DNA from: Nonomuraea sp. PA05
Lineage (GTDB): Bacteria > Actinomycetota > Actinomycetes > Streptosporangiales > Streptosporangiaceae
NCBI RefSeq assembly: GCF_008086045.1
Contig: NZ_VSEY01000004.1
Span: 186,001 to 250,000, forward strand
Direction of reading: 5' to 3'
Length of the DNA: 64,000 nucleotides
How positions within the stretch are numbered: position 1 is the stretch's first letter; the number at the start of each line of letters is the position of its first letter. The notes beneath the pieces are model-generated. The model was not told the origin of the DNA. It was given only the letters and a program-made list of their open reading frames with translations, and did no database searches. Both the position numbers and the translations under genes were made by a program. Below, piece by piece: positions 1 to 8,219 of the stretch.

Positions 1-270
1 CACCTCGTCGCCCGGCCCGACGCCGAGTCCGCGCAGCGCGGCGAACAGCCCGAGGGTGGCGTTGCCGACGGCGACGCCGTGCCCGACGCCGGAGCGGCGG
101 GCGAACGCGGCGACCAGGTCCGCGCAGGCCGAGCCGCCCTGGGTGGCGCCCCATCGGCCGCTCTCCAGGACGGCGGTGACGAGCCTGCGCTGGGTGTCGT
201 CCAGCGGGGGCGGCCACGACGGCCAGGGGGCGGTGCGCACGGGGGTGCCGCCGTCGATGGCGAGCGTCAT
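1..270 (-). CDS. DegT/StrS aminotransferase, N-terminal part
   Basis: The 90 visible residues are the start of a PLP-dependent DegT/DnrJ/EryC1/StrS aminotransferase. The opening LAIDGGTPVRTAPWPSWP and the later GHGVAVGNATLGLFAALRG (the fold that holds the cofactor phosphate) are typical of enzymes that transaminate keto-sugars or keto-cyclitols. The gene runs off the left edge, so the catalytic lysine is not visible. Its ATG at 268-270 overlaps the stop of the amidohydrolase gene upstream (ATGA), so it is the last visible gene of a four-gene operon that starts at 3693. A second family member lies at 11337-12506. Confidence 0.85.
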   Translation of the reverse strand, partial: MTLAIDGGTPVRTAPWPSWPPPLDDTQRRLVTAVLESGRWGATQGGSACADLVAAFARRSGVGHGVAVGNATLGLFAALRGLGVGPGDEV

Positions 271-1016
271 GGGACAGGTCCTTCCAAAGGCGCGAGGATG
301 CGGCCGGAGCAGCCCAGGACGCGGGCGAGGTTGCCGCCCTGGATGAGGGCCCGGTCGGCGTCGGAGAGCGGGGCGAGGGCGACGCGGCCGAAGCCGACCC
401 GCAGGTCGAGGAAGCAGGCGTCGGAGCCGTAGATCACCCGGTCGGCGCCGGCCAGACCGGCCAGCCTGGCGATCCACCGCCCGGTCATCTTGGACCCGCA
501 GATCTCCAGGTACACGCTCGGATGGTCCCGGACGAACTCGGCGGCGCGCGCGAACCCGTACGGCCAGAGCCCGGCATGCCCGAGCAGCAGCGGCACGCCC
601 GGATGGCGGCGGGCCACGGTGACGAACCGCTCGGGGTCGCTCCATGGCGAGTCCGTCTGGCCGTGGGCGAGCACGGGCAGGCCCAGCTCCCAGACGGGGT
701 CGTAGCGGCGGTCGTCGAGCGCGCACTGGTGCACGTCCGGGTGGAGCTTGACGCCCCAGACGCCCTCGCGGGTGAGCCGGTTGCGCTGGTGCGGGTTGTA
801 GACCTGCCACACCCCGAACCTGCCGGGGTGCCGCTCGGCGGCGGCGAAGGCGAGCCGGTTGCCCTCCTCGGCGTCCGGGCCGACGGCGAGCAGGTGGCTG
901 ATGCCGATGGCGTCGACGCCGACGCGGTCCATGAGGGTGACCATGCCGTCGGCCGACTGGTCGGGGATGAGAAAGTCGGGCCACGGCCCGAGGTGGCCGT
1001 GTGCGTCGAGGATCAC
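267..1016 (-). CDS. Amidohydrolase-2 family hydrolase, metal ligands intact
   Basis: A 249-aa TIM-barrel hydrolase of the amidohydrolase-2 group, which contains lactonases and decarboxylases. All metal and catalytic positions can be read: DAHGHLG (H6, H8), VKLHPD (K90, H92), LAHG (H118), LLGHAG (H147) and YGSDA (D199). There is no signal peptide, so it is cytoplasmic. The GTG start at 1014-1016 overlaps the previous stop (GTGA), and its own stop overlaps the aminotransferase start. It is the active partner of the degenerate paralogue just upstream. Substrate unknown; a sugar-lactone or cyclic amide is inferred from the neighbours. Confidence 0.85.
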   Translation of the reverse strand: MILDAHGHLGPWPDFLIPDQSADGMVTLMDRVGVDAIGISHLLAVGPDAEEGNRLAFAAAERHPGRFGVWQVYNPHQRNRLTREGVWGVKLHPDVHQCALDDRRYDPVWELGLPVLAHGQTDSPWSDPERFVTVARRHPGVPLLLGHAGLWPYGFARAAEFVRDHPSVYLEICGSKMTGRWIARLAGLAGADRVIYGSDACFLDLRVGFGRVALAPLSDADRALIQGGNLARVLGCSGRILAPLEGPVP

Positions 1017-1681
1017 AGCAGGTCGCCTCCCGACGCGATCAGGGCGATGTCGTCCTCCGGCAGGTCGAGGTGGTCGAGCAGGAAGCGGGGCCCGCAGTCG
1101 TCCATGACGGGGGCGCCGGTGCCGAACACCAGCCGCCCGGCCCCGAAGTGCCCGGCCAGCCATTCGACGCCGCGCTGGGTGTTGACGGTGCCGATCTCCA
1201 GCCACAGGTTCGGCATGGCGGCCATCAGCTCGCCGATGGCGCGCAGCCGCCGGTAGCCGGGGTTGAGCAGCAGGACGCGCTGCTCGGGCAGCTCGCGGGC
1301 GAGGGCGAGCAGCTGGGCGGGCGAGGTCTCGTCGAGGTCGATGGCCACGATCCGGCCGAGCGCCGCCAGCCAGCGCAGGGCGGTCGGCCCGGTCAGCTCG
1401 AAGCGGTGCCGGTCCGGGCAGAGCCTGACCATGGGCACGTCCCAGTCCGGCACGGGCTCGAACGGCTCGGGCAGCAGCACCGGCACCGGGACGAGCCGCG
1501 GGTCGCCGAGTTCGAGCAGCGCCTCGTTCCCTGCGCGGACGTCGGAGTAGAGGCTGAGGGTGTGGGTGACGCAGGCGCGCTGGACGCCCAGCCGGTCCAT
1601 GTCCGGCCTCGGGTCCTCCGGCAGGTCGTCGAAGGGCACGGGGCCGATGAGCCGGTGGGCGTCCATGACGGTGTACGGCAT
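1013..1681 (-). CDS. Degenerate amidohydrolase-2 paralogue (likely pseudoenzyme)
   Basis: A 222-aa protein that follows the amidohydrolase-2 layout of its neighbour but has lost the metal site. The HxH motif is reduced to DAHRLIG (one His left). The VKLHP segment reads VRLCPD, with no Lys or His at those places. The GHAG segment reads LLLNPGY and the catalytic SDA reads TGAP. It starts with ATG at 1679-1681, one base inside the stop of the propeller gene (TGATG), and ends by GTGA overlap with the active enzyme. Tight coupling suggests a structural or regulatory partner rather than an independent enzyme. It is too well preserved as a reading frame to be a decayed gene. Confidence 0.75.
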   Translation of the reverse strand: MPYTVMDAHRLIGPVPFDDLPEDPRPDMDRLGVQRACVTHTLSLYSDVRAGNEALLELGDPRLVPVPVLLPEPFEPVPDWDVPMVRLCPDRHRFELTGPTALRWLAALGRIVAIDLDETSPAQLLALARELPEQRVLLLNPGYRRLRAIGELMAAMPNLWLEIGTVNTQRGVEWLAGHFGAGRLVFGTGAPVMDDCGPRFLLDHLDLPEDDIALIASGGDLL

Positions 1682-3693
1682 CAGGCCTGCGGCGGGGTGA
1701 CGGTCAGCAGCGGGCAGCGCGGATCGAGGTCGATCCTGGCCAGGTGTCTCCCGCTCAGCGCCCACGCCTTCCACGAGCCGGGCTCGAAGTGGAGCTGCGG
1801 GTTGGTGTACCAGTCGTCGCCCAGGCCGGTGGCGAGGTGCGTGGTGTGGTCGCTCAGCTCGTAGACGTTGCCGCCGCCGAAGAACGTGCTGACGAACACC
1901 CGGCCCCGGTGCGTGGTCAGCTCGCCGTACCCGGACAGGGCGCCCTGGTACTTGACGGTCCTGGTGGCCGGGTCGAGGGCGATCCAGGCGCCGGAGTTGC
2001 GCTTGTAGACGCCGTACAGCAGGCCGCCGTGGACCTTGATGTCCTGGAAGGTGCGGTGACCGGCCACCGGGTCCACCTGCCACAGCACCGTACGGGTGCG
2101 CAGGTCGAACGCCGCGACGGAGGCCGAGGTGTGCACCGGCGGGGTGCCGCCGCCGCCGAGCACGTCGCCGCCGAGGTACACGACGCCCTTGCGGGCGTCC
2201 AGCGACAGGCTCATCAGGCTCTGCCCGGGGATGACGCCCTTGTAGACGTCGATCCGGCCGGTGTCGGGGTCCACGATCGACAGGGCGCCCTCCAGCTCGG
2301 CGCCGAGCGGGGCGGAGGCGACCAGCAGCTTGTCGCGCACCGGGTCGTACTCGATGTCCCAGGGGCGCTGCTGGCCCTGGCCCAGGTAGCCGAGGCTGCG
2401 GACCTCGTCGGTGCGCAGGTCGATGGAGATGATGTTCCCGCTGGGGTAGATGGCGGCGTAGATCTTGTTCCCGCGCCGCACGAGGTCCTTGGGCTCGCCG
2501 GGGACGCGGAAGCGGCGCTGCTCGCCGGTGCGCAGGTCGCGCACGTCCATGAAGAAGTGGCCGCCCACGTAGACGGCGCGGCCGGGCACCAGCAGCATGC
2601 TCTGCGGGCGTTCGGCGCCGGCCGGCAGGCCGGCCTCGATCAGGTCGGTGAACTGCGACTGCCCGGTGCCCAGGTCCAGCGACCACATGCCGCCGCTGCC
2701 GGAGAAGCCGACCAGCGTGTCGTCGCCGGTCAGCACGATCCGCCGGGTCTCGTCGTCCCGCGACGGCGGCTCGGCGACCTTGACGGGCGCGCTGTCGCCG
2801 GTGCGGTAGCGGTAGACGGTGCCGTCGGGGCGGGAGGTGGCGTAGAGGGTGCCGTCGGCGGCTGCGGTGAGCGCGTCGAAGCTGCTGCCGCCGAGCGGGA
2901 CGCGCCGGTCGTCGGTGCCGTCCTTGCGCACGTCGATGAGGGTCGCGCCGCTGGTCGCGAAGACCCGGTCGCCGTGCTCGGCGACCACCCCGATGCCCGT
3001 CGTGCCCTGGGCCAGCTCGGTGACGGCGCTGGTCGCCCGGTTGATCGCGACGAGCTTGCCCTTGTCGAGCAGGCCCGCGTAGACGTTCACGTCGTCGGCG
3101 GCGACCGCTCTGACGTACCGCTCGCCGGCGGCCAGCACGCCGAAGTCGCGCACGGCGCCGGTGGCGGGGACGTACTCCCTGACCCGGCCGTCGGGGTAGG
3201 TGCCCGCGTAGACCGTGCCGTCGGGGGCGGTGGCCAGCGTCCAGATGTAGCCGCCGTTCTTGCCGAAGGAGGCCAGGTGCGCCACCTCGCCGGTGGCCGG
3301 GTCGAAGCTGTAGAGGTCGGGGACGGGGTAGGTGCCGACGTAGATCTTGCCGCCCGACACCGTCGTGGCCCAGCCGCCCTCCGGCTCACCGGTGGCGGGG
3401 CCGTCGGGCAGCCGCACGCTCCTGACGACCTTGCGGCCGGCCAGGTCGATCTCGGCCAGTACGGGCGGCTTCTGGCCGCGCGTGACGACGTACGCCTTGC
3501 CGTCGTGGACGGTGGCGCCCACGATGGCGCCGGTCATCGACGCCTCTCCGAACGTCTCCACCCGTGGCCCGGCACACGAGGCCGCCCGATTCGGGGCAGC
3601 CGCCTCGCCGGGTGTGGCTGCCTGGGCCGGTGTCAGCGGCAGGAGCAGGCCGGCGGTCATGGCCGCGAGGACTGCGAGGGATCTACGCGGCAC
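1681..3693 (-). CDS. Exported beta-propeller protein (PQQ/YncE-like repeats)
   Basis: A 670-aa secreted protein. Residues 1-25 form a signal peptide (MPRRSLAVLAAMTAGLLLPL then an AQA cleavage site). The rest is a chain of WD/PQQ-like blades, seen as repeats of the type GKIYVGTYPVPDLYSFDPATG. No catalytic motif was recognised, so a binding or sensing role outside the membrane is likely. The GTG start at 3691-3693 has GGAGG 8 nt upstream. It is the first gene of the operon and faces the 3776 gene across a 82-bp gap with a shared operator. It is a clear paralogue of the protein at 5273-7243 (compare GALSIVDPDTGRIDVY with GALDVYDPRTGRVDTY). Confidence 0.8.
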   Translation of the reverse strand: MPRRSLAVLAAMTAGLLLPLTPAQAATPGEAAAPNRAASCAGPRVETFGEASMTGAIVGATVHDGKAYVVTRGQKPPVLAEIDLAGRKVVRSVRLPDGPATGEPEGGWATTVSGGKIYVGTYPVPDLYSFDPATGEVAHLASFGKNGGYIWTLATAPDGTVYAGTYPDGRVREYVPATGAVRDFGVLAAGERYVRAVAADDVNVYAGLLDKGKLVAINRATSAVTELAQGTTGIGVVAEHGDRVFATSGATLIDVRKDGTDDRRVPLGGSSFDALTAAADGTLYATSRPDGTVYRYRTGDSAPVKVAEPPSRDDETRRIVLTGDDTLVGFSGSGGMWSLDLGTGQSQFTDLIEAGLPAGAERPQSMLLVPGRAVYVGGHFFMDVRDLRTGEQRRFRVPGEPKDLVRRGNKIYAAIYPSGNIISIDLRTDEVRSLGYLGQGQQRPWDIEYDPVRDKLLVASAPLGAELEGALSIVDPDTGRIDVYKGVIPGQSLMSLSLDARKGVVYLGGDVLGGGGTPPVHTSASVAAFDLRTRTVLWQVDPVAGHRTFQDIKVHGGLLYGVYKRNSGAWIALDPATRTVKYQGALSGYGELTTHRGRVFVSTFFGGGNVYELSDHTTHLATGLGDDWYTNPQLHFEPGSWKAWALSGRHLARIDLDPRCPLLTVTPPQA

Positions 3694-3724
3694 AGCCGCA
3701 CCTCCACGTGAGCGTGTTGCCCAA

Positions 3725-3742
3725 TTTTGGCCCAGACCGTAA
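3725..3742. promoter_or_regulatory. Regulon palindrome, site A (divergent promoter)
   Basis: TTTTGGCC-CA-GACCGTAA: right arm perfect and left arm partly conserved against the best copy at 16108. It lies midway in the gap between the divergent genes at 3693 (-) and 3776 (+), 32 and 33 bp from the two start codons, so one bound dimer could control both. Confidence 0.65.
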
Positions 3743-3775
3743 TGTGCTGAGCTTGATAAGTCAATGGAGGCGGTT

Positions 3776-4501
3776 GTGACGGCGTTCGACGCGAGCAGAC
3801 TGATCGGTGACCTTGAGGTGAGCCTGGACGTGGATGTCCTGGTCGGCGCCTACCCCGACCGGGACGGCCCGCCGGGCACGCCCGGTTCGGTGCTGGGCAC
3901 GCTGGCCGCGCACGGCATCCGGGCGGGCGCGGTCGCGTCCCTGCGCGCCGCGCTGTTCGACGTGCGCTCGGGCAACGACGAGGTCCTGGCGCTGGAGCCG
4001 CCGGCGGTCCCGGTCGGGACCGTGGACCTGCGCGACCCCGTCGGCGCCGTACGCGAGCTGGACCGGCTGGCCGGGCTGGGCGTCAGGGCGGTCAGGCTCT
4101 TCCCGGACGAGCAGGGCGTGGAGGCGGGCTTCCCGTCGGTCCGCCACGTGGCCAGGGCGGCGGCGCGGCTCGGCCTCGTCGTGCTGACCGGGGGTGACGT
4201 GCGGCGCTTCTGGCAGCCGTTCTCCGGCCTGGACGCCACGGTGGTCTTCCTCGACACGCACTTCTACCACCTGGGCGACTTCCTCGTGGTGGCCGCCGAC
4301 GAGCCCGGCTTCCACACCTCGACCCGCCTGCTGAACTCCCCCGACGCGCTGGAGACCGTACCGGCCGACCGGCTCCTGTACGGCTCCCGCACCCCCCACT
4401 ACGAGCCGGTCGTCCCCCTGCTGCGGCTGGCGACCAGCGGGCTGAAGCCCGAGGAGATCGCCGCCGTGGCGGGCGGCAACGCGAGGAGGCTGCTCGGATG
4501 A
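3776..4501 (+). CDS. Degenerate amidohydrolase-2 paralogue (likely pseudoenzyme)
   Basis: A 241-aa amidohydrolase-2-like protein without its metal site. The HxH place reads DASRLIG, the VKxH place reads VRLFPDE, and the GTDS place reads YGSRTP. It resembles the degenerate protein at 1013-1681 most in the first strand (both end the motif in RLIG). I start it at the GTG at 3776, because GGAGG lies 5 nt upstream; an ATG at 3764 in the same frame has no ribosome site. The stop overlaps the next start (ATGA), coupling it to an intact paralogue. This repeats the degenerate-then-active order of the operon on the other strand. Confidence 0.75.
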   Translation: MTAFDASRLIGDLEVSLDVDVLVGAYPDRDGPPGTPGSVLGTLAAHGIRAGAVASLRAALFDVRSGNDEVLALEPPAVPVGTVDLRDPVGAVRELDRLAGLGVRAVRLFPDEQGVEAGFPSVRHVARAAARLGLVVLTGGDVRRFWQPFSGLDATVVFLDTHFYHLGDFLVVAADEPGFHTSTRLLNSPDALETVPADRLLYGSRTPHYEPVVPLLRLATSGLKPEEIAAVAGGNARRLLG

Positions 4502-5226
4502 TCATCGACGTGCACGCGCACTGGGGCCCGTGGTTCTTCACCATGGACGTGGCCAGGGCGAACGTGAGCACCATGGACAGGTTCGGCATCGACCTGTCGA
4601 TCGTCTCGGCCACCGAGGCGGTGATCTACGACGCCCCGGCGGGCAACCGGGCCCTGGCCGCCTGGCTGGAGCGGCAGGACCGCCACCTCGGCTACGTCAC
4701 CGTCAACCCGCGCAGGCAGGCGGAGGCCGAGCGGGACCTGCGCGCGTACCTGCCCACCGGCAGGTTCGTCGGCGTCAAGATCCACACCGACTACACCCGC
4801 TCGCCGGTCTCCTCACCTCAGACGCGCGAGGCGCTGGCCATGGTCGCGGCGGCCGGGGTGCCCGCGCTCGTCCACACGTGGGGCGCCACGGTGCTGGACC
4901 TGGCCCAGGTCTGCCTGGACACGCCGGGCCTGCGGGTCATCGCCGGGCACATGGGCGCCGACGGCCACGCCCACGCGATCGAGGCGGCCGGCGCCTGCGA
5001 CCGCCTCTACCTCGAACCCTGCTACTCGCACGCGCCCGCCGGCCGGATCGCGCAGGTCGCGGCGGCGGTGGACCGCACGCGGCTGCTGTTCGGCACCGAC
5101 TCGACGCTGATCGACCCGGCCTCCGCGTTCGGCGCGGTGGCGGCGGCGGGCCTGGACGAGGAGACGGCCGAGCTGGTCGCGTGGCGGAACGCGGTGCGGC
5201 TTTTCGATCTGGACATTACGGCCTAG
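4498..5226 (+). CDS. Amidohydrolase-2 family hydrolase, metal ligands intact
   Basis: A 242-aa cytoplasmic TIM-barrel hydrolase. The active-site set is complete: DVHAHWG (H6, H8), VKIHTDY (K94, H96), LVHTWG (H126), AGHMGADGH (H151) and FGTDS (D201). It starts within the stop of the degenerate paralogue (ATGA overlap). It is followed after 46 bp by the second propeller gene, whose operator overlaps this gene's stop codon. Lactonase or amidohydrolase activity is likely from the family; the substrate cannot be read from the sequence. Confidence 0.85.
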   Translation: MIIDVHAHWGPWFFTMDVARANVSTMDRFGIDLSIVSATEAVIYDAPAGNRALAAWLERQDRHLGYVTVNPRRQAEAERDLRAYLPTGRFVGVKIHTDYTRSPVSSPQTREALAMVAAAGVPALVHTWGATVLDLAQVCLDTPGLRVIAGHMGADGHAHAIEAAGACDRLYLEPCYSHAPAGRIAQVAAAVDRTRLLFGTDSTLIDPASAFGAVAAAGLDEETAELVAWRNAVRLFDLDITA

Positions 5227-5233
5227 TCCGTTA
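5216..5233. promoter_or_regulatory. Regulon palindrome, site B
   Basis: TTACGGCC-TA-GTCCGTTA: 7/8 and 6/8 matches to the arms of the copy at 16108. It overlaps the TAG stop of the upstream amidohydrolase and lies 39 bp before the ATG of the propeller gene at 5273, which suggests that gene also has its own controlled promoter. Confidence 0.55.
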
Positions 5234-5272
5234 TAGCGTGCGGCCACCTTCCCGAGGAGTGATCACAGCCTT

Positions 5273-7243
5273 ATGAACCGCCGCAGTTTCCTCCAAGCCG
5301 CAGCCATCTCCGCAGGAACCGTCACCCTCCCGGCCACCTCCGCACAGGCCACCTCCGCACAGGCCGCCACCGCACAGGCCGCCACCGCGCTCACAACCGG
5401 CAGGGAGCAGAAAGGCACGATCACCGACCTCGGCCCTGCCAGCGTGGCCAGCCCCCTGGGCAACGCCGAGTTCGTCGGCGACGTCCTCTACCTCGGCTCG
5501 CGCGGCCTGTCACCCAACGTCGTGGGCGCCTGGGACCTGGCCCAGGACAAGGTCACGGCGCACTTCGACATCCCCACCGGCGTGGGCATCTGGGCGATGT
5601 GCAAGGTCGGCACCGACGTCTACGTCGGCACCCACACCCGCTCCGACCTCTACAGGATCGACACCCTCACCGGCGCCACCACCCTGCTCGCCCAGTACTC
5701 CGACGACTACATCTGGACCATGGCCGCCTCCCCCGACGGCAAGGTCTACCTGGGCACCTCCCAGCCCGGCCGCGTCCTGGAGTACGACCCCGCCACCGGC
5801 GCCACCCGCGACCTGGGCGAGCCCGCCCCCGGCGAGGCGTACGTGCGCAGCATCCAGGCCGACGACACCCACGTCTACGCCGGCGTCGGCACCAACGCCC
5901 ACCTTGTCGCCATCGACCGGCGGACCGGCGAGAAGCGCGACCTGCTGCCCGCCGAGGTGGCCGACCGCGACTGGGTGTCGAGCATGGCGATCAGCGGCAC
6001 GCACGTGGCGGGCGGCATGAACTCGCTGGCGGAGCTGCTCGTGCTGGACAAGGCGGACCCTGCCGCGTACAAGGTGGTCAAGGCCACCGCCCCCGGCGAG
6101 AAGTACATCGTCTCGGTGCTGATCCACGACGGCTGGGTCTACTTCGCCGGGCGCCCCTCCGGCACCCTCTACCGCTACCACATCGCGACCGGCGCGTACG
6201 AGGTGCTCGGGGTGCCGTTCCCGGAGGCGCAGACCGTCCGCATCCTGGAGCACGGCGGCCGCGTCTACGGCGTCCAGGAGCCGGGCATCTTCGTCTACGA
6301 CCCGGCCACCGGCGACCTCGGCTACGTCAGCCACGTGCAGAAGGGCTTCAGAGCGGCCCCCGAGGAGCCCATGTCCGTGCACTGCGACGGCGAGCGCGTC
6401 TACGTCGGCGGCAAGGGCGGCTGCGACATCCACGACCTGGCCACCCGCGAGGTCACCCGGCTGCCCATCCCCGGCGAGCCCAAGACCATCATGACCGCCG
6501 CGGGCACCACCTATCTCGGCGTCTACACCCAGGCCGCCCTCTACTCGCACCGCGCCGGCGACGCCGAGGCCAACCTGATCTTCCGCACCGGCCACAGCCA
6601 GGACCGGCCCAAGGACCTGGTCCACGACAAGCTGACCGGGCTGATCGTGATGTCCACCCAGCCGGAGCCTGGGCACCAGAACGGCGCGCTCGACGTCTAC
6701 GACCCGAGGACCGGCCGGGTGGACACCTACCGTCCGGTCGTCGAACGCCAGACGGTGTTCTCGCTGACCGCCCGGCTGGGCACCGTCTACCTGGGCACCA
6801 GCACGCAGGAGGGCCTCGGGGCGCCACCGGTGACGTCCACGGCCCGGCTGGCGGCGTTCGACCTGCGTACCCGTGAGGTGAAGTGGGAGATCGAGCCGGT
6901 CGCCGGCGCGAAGGCCGTCACGAGCCTCAAGCACACCGCGCTCGCCCTGTACGGGATCACCGACGCGGGCGTGCTGTTCGAGTACGACCTGCTGCGGCGC
7001 AAGGTCACGCGCACGCTGAAGGTCTGCGACCGGGGCGGCGACCTGGTGCTCGCCGGACGCCACGCCTACACCAGCGACGAGGACGCCGTCTACGAGATCG
7101 ACCTGGCGCGGCTCACCGCGAGCAAGCTCGTGACGGGGCTGGCCAGCGACTGGTTCGGCGGCGGCTCCCGGATCAACATCGACCCGTCCCGCAGGGCGCT
7201 CTACGCGCTGAAGGGACGCGACCTGATCCGCGTGGCCATCTGA
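5273..7243 (+). CDS. Tat-exported beta-propeller protein
   Basis: A 656-aa paralogue of the propeller at 1681-3693. The N-terminus NRRSFLQ followed by a hydrophobic stretch fits a twin-arginine signal, so it should be exported folded, unlike its paralogue, which has an ordinary Sec-type signal. Residues 20-40 are built from a 15-bp DNA repeat (5333-5392) that gives TSAQATSAQAATAQAATAL. The rest is blades such as GTHTRSDLYRIDTLTG. GAGGAG lies 14 nt before the ATG, a long spacing. No enzymatic motif was seen. It may bind, on the cell surface or outside, the compound handled by the locus. Confidence 0.8.
   Translation: MNRRSFLQAAAISAGTVTLPATSAQATSAQAATAQAATALTTGREQKGTITDLGPASVASPLGNAEFVGDVLYLGSRGLSPNVVGAWDLAQDKVTAHFDIPTGVGIWAMCKVGTDVYVGTHTRSDLYRIDTLTGATTLLAQYSDDYIWTMAASPDGKVYLGTSQPGRVLEYDPATGATRDLGEPAPGEAYVRSIQADDTHVYAGVGTNAHLVAIDRRTGEKRDLLPAEVADRDWVSSMAISGTHVAGGMNSLAELLVLDKADPAAYKVVKATAPGEKYIVSVLIHDGWVYFAGRPSGTLYRYHIATGAYEVLGVPFPEAQTVRILEHGGRVYGVQEPGIFVYDPATGDLGYVSHVQKGFRAAPEEPMSVHCDGERVYVGGKGGCDIHDLATREVTRLPIPGEPKTIMTAAGTTYLGVYTQAALYSHRAGDAEANLIFRTGHSQDRPKDLVHDKLTGLIVMSTQPEPGHQNGALDVYDPRTGRVDTYRPVVERQTVFSLTARLGTVYLGTSTQEGLGAPPVTSTARLAAFDLRTREVKWEIEPVAGAKAVTSLKHTALALYGITDAGVLFEYDLLRRKVTRTLKVCDRGGDLVLAGRHAYTSDEDAVYEIDLARLTASKLVTGLASDWFGGGSRINIDPSRRALYALKGRDLIRVAI
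5333..5392. repeat. 15-bp repeat x4 in a signal-peptide region
   Basis: Four near-identical 15-bp units (ggccacctccgcaca and variants with gccgccacc) encode the Ala/Thr/Gln stretch just after the Tat motif of the propeller protein. The frame is kept because the unit is a multiple of three. Confidence 0.75.
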
Positions 7244-7245
7244 GG

Positions 7246-8142
7246 CTACGCGGCCAGCACCCTGGCGCGCTCGCCGTCCGGCAGTGCGGGACCGTACGGG
7301 TCGTGGGCGTGGTCCTCGGGGATGAGCCCCTCCGCGGCGGCGAGCCAGGCCATGCGCTGGACGTAGCCCTCCATCGGAGCGGTGAACGTGGCCGCCGCCA
7401 GCCGGTCCAGGCGGGCGGCGGCCTTCTCGAAGCCGCGCAGGTCGTCGCCCTCGTAGGCGCGCAGCACCGCCGCCGTCGTCCCCACCGACGCCGCCGCCAC
7501 GCCCACCAGCGCCGCCTGCGCGCCCCACAGGAGCGAGGCGGCGAACATGCGGTCCTCGCCGGTGATGGCCAGCCTGTCCGCGTCGCGGGTCAGGGCGATC
7601 GTCTGCTGGCAGGCCATCGCGTCCGACAGCAGCGCCGTCTTGAGTCCCGCCACGCCCGGCAGGCTCAGGAGGCGGCGCAGGGTGCCGGGCGGGCAGGGGT
7701 TCGTGTAGAGGTCGAACGCGATCATCGGCAGGCCGGCGGCCGACCACACCGCCTCGTGCAGCGCCACGCGGTCGCCCGGCTCGGGGAACACCAGCACCGC
7801 GTCGGCTCCCAGCTCAGCGGCCGTCCGCGCGTCCGCAACCGCATCGGACGCCTGGTCAGGCCGCGCGCCGCCGACGCCGACGATGACCGGGACGCCCGCG
7901 CGGCGGGCGCGGGTGATCACCTCGGCCCGCACCGGCGCGGGCAGGAAGGGCCCGCGCCCGGTGTGCGCGAGGACGGCCAAGGCGTCGGCGCCCGAGGCGA
8001 CCAGCCGCCGGAAGTACGACTCCGCGACGTCGAGATCCACCTCCCCGGCCGGGTTCATCGGCGTCAGCGCGGCGGCGGTCAGGCTCCCGCGCAGGCGATC
8101 ACGCAACCCGGCGGCCCGCGCGTCGATCGGCGTGCTCATCAT
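7246..8142 (-). CDS. DapA-family aldolase/dehydratase (DHDPS/NAL superfamily)
   Basis: A 298-aa class I aldolase-like TIM barrel of the dihydrodipicolinate synthase/N-acetylneuraminate lyase superfamily. The Schiff-base lysine is K168 in GVAGLKTALLSD and the partner tyrosine is Y146 in FDLYTNP. In catabolic clusters this family splits or dehydrates keto-deoxy sugar acids, which fits the hydrolases and the sugar importer here better than lysine synthesis. It lies 77 bp downstream of the inner-membrane permease gene and is probably the last gene of the importer operon that starts at 11250. It ends 2 bp from the convergent propeller gene. Confidence 0.85.
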   Translation of the reverse strand: MMSTPIDARAAGLRDRLRGSLTAAALTPMNPAGEVDLDVAESYFRRLVASGADALAVLAHTGRGPFLPAPVRAEVITRARRAGVPVIVGVGGARPDQASDAVADARTAAELGADAVLVFPEPGDRVALHEAVWSAAGLPMIAFDLYTNPCPPGTLRRLLSLPGVAGLKTALLSDAMACQQTIALTRDADRLAITGEDRMFAASLLWGAQAALVGVAAASVGTTAAVLRAYEGDDLRGFEKAAARLDRLAAATFTAPMEGYVQRMAWLAAAEGLIPEDHAHDPYGPALPDGERARVLAA

Positions 8143-8219
8143 CGCTCCCCTCGCCGGCCCCGCACCGGCCTCTCACCGGACTTCCGGGCGACAAGCGTAG
8201 GCCGTCCGAGATCAGCCGG

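Noticed and set aside
1744..3711. Long open frame opposite the propeller gene (655 codons)
   Set aside because: High-GC shadow frame. The minus frame has a signal peptide, blades and a good ribosome site; the plus frame is Val/Gly/Arg-rich nonsense.
4354..4372. Further copy of the regulon palindrome (gagaccgtaccgg)
   Set aside because: Only a half-site, inside a coding region, without the second arm.
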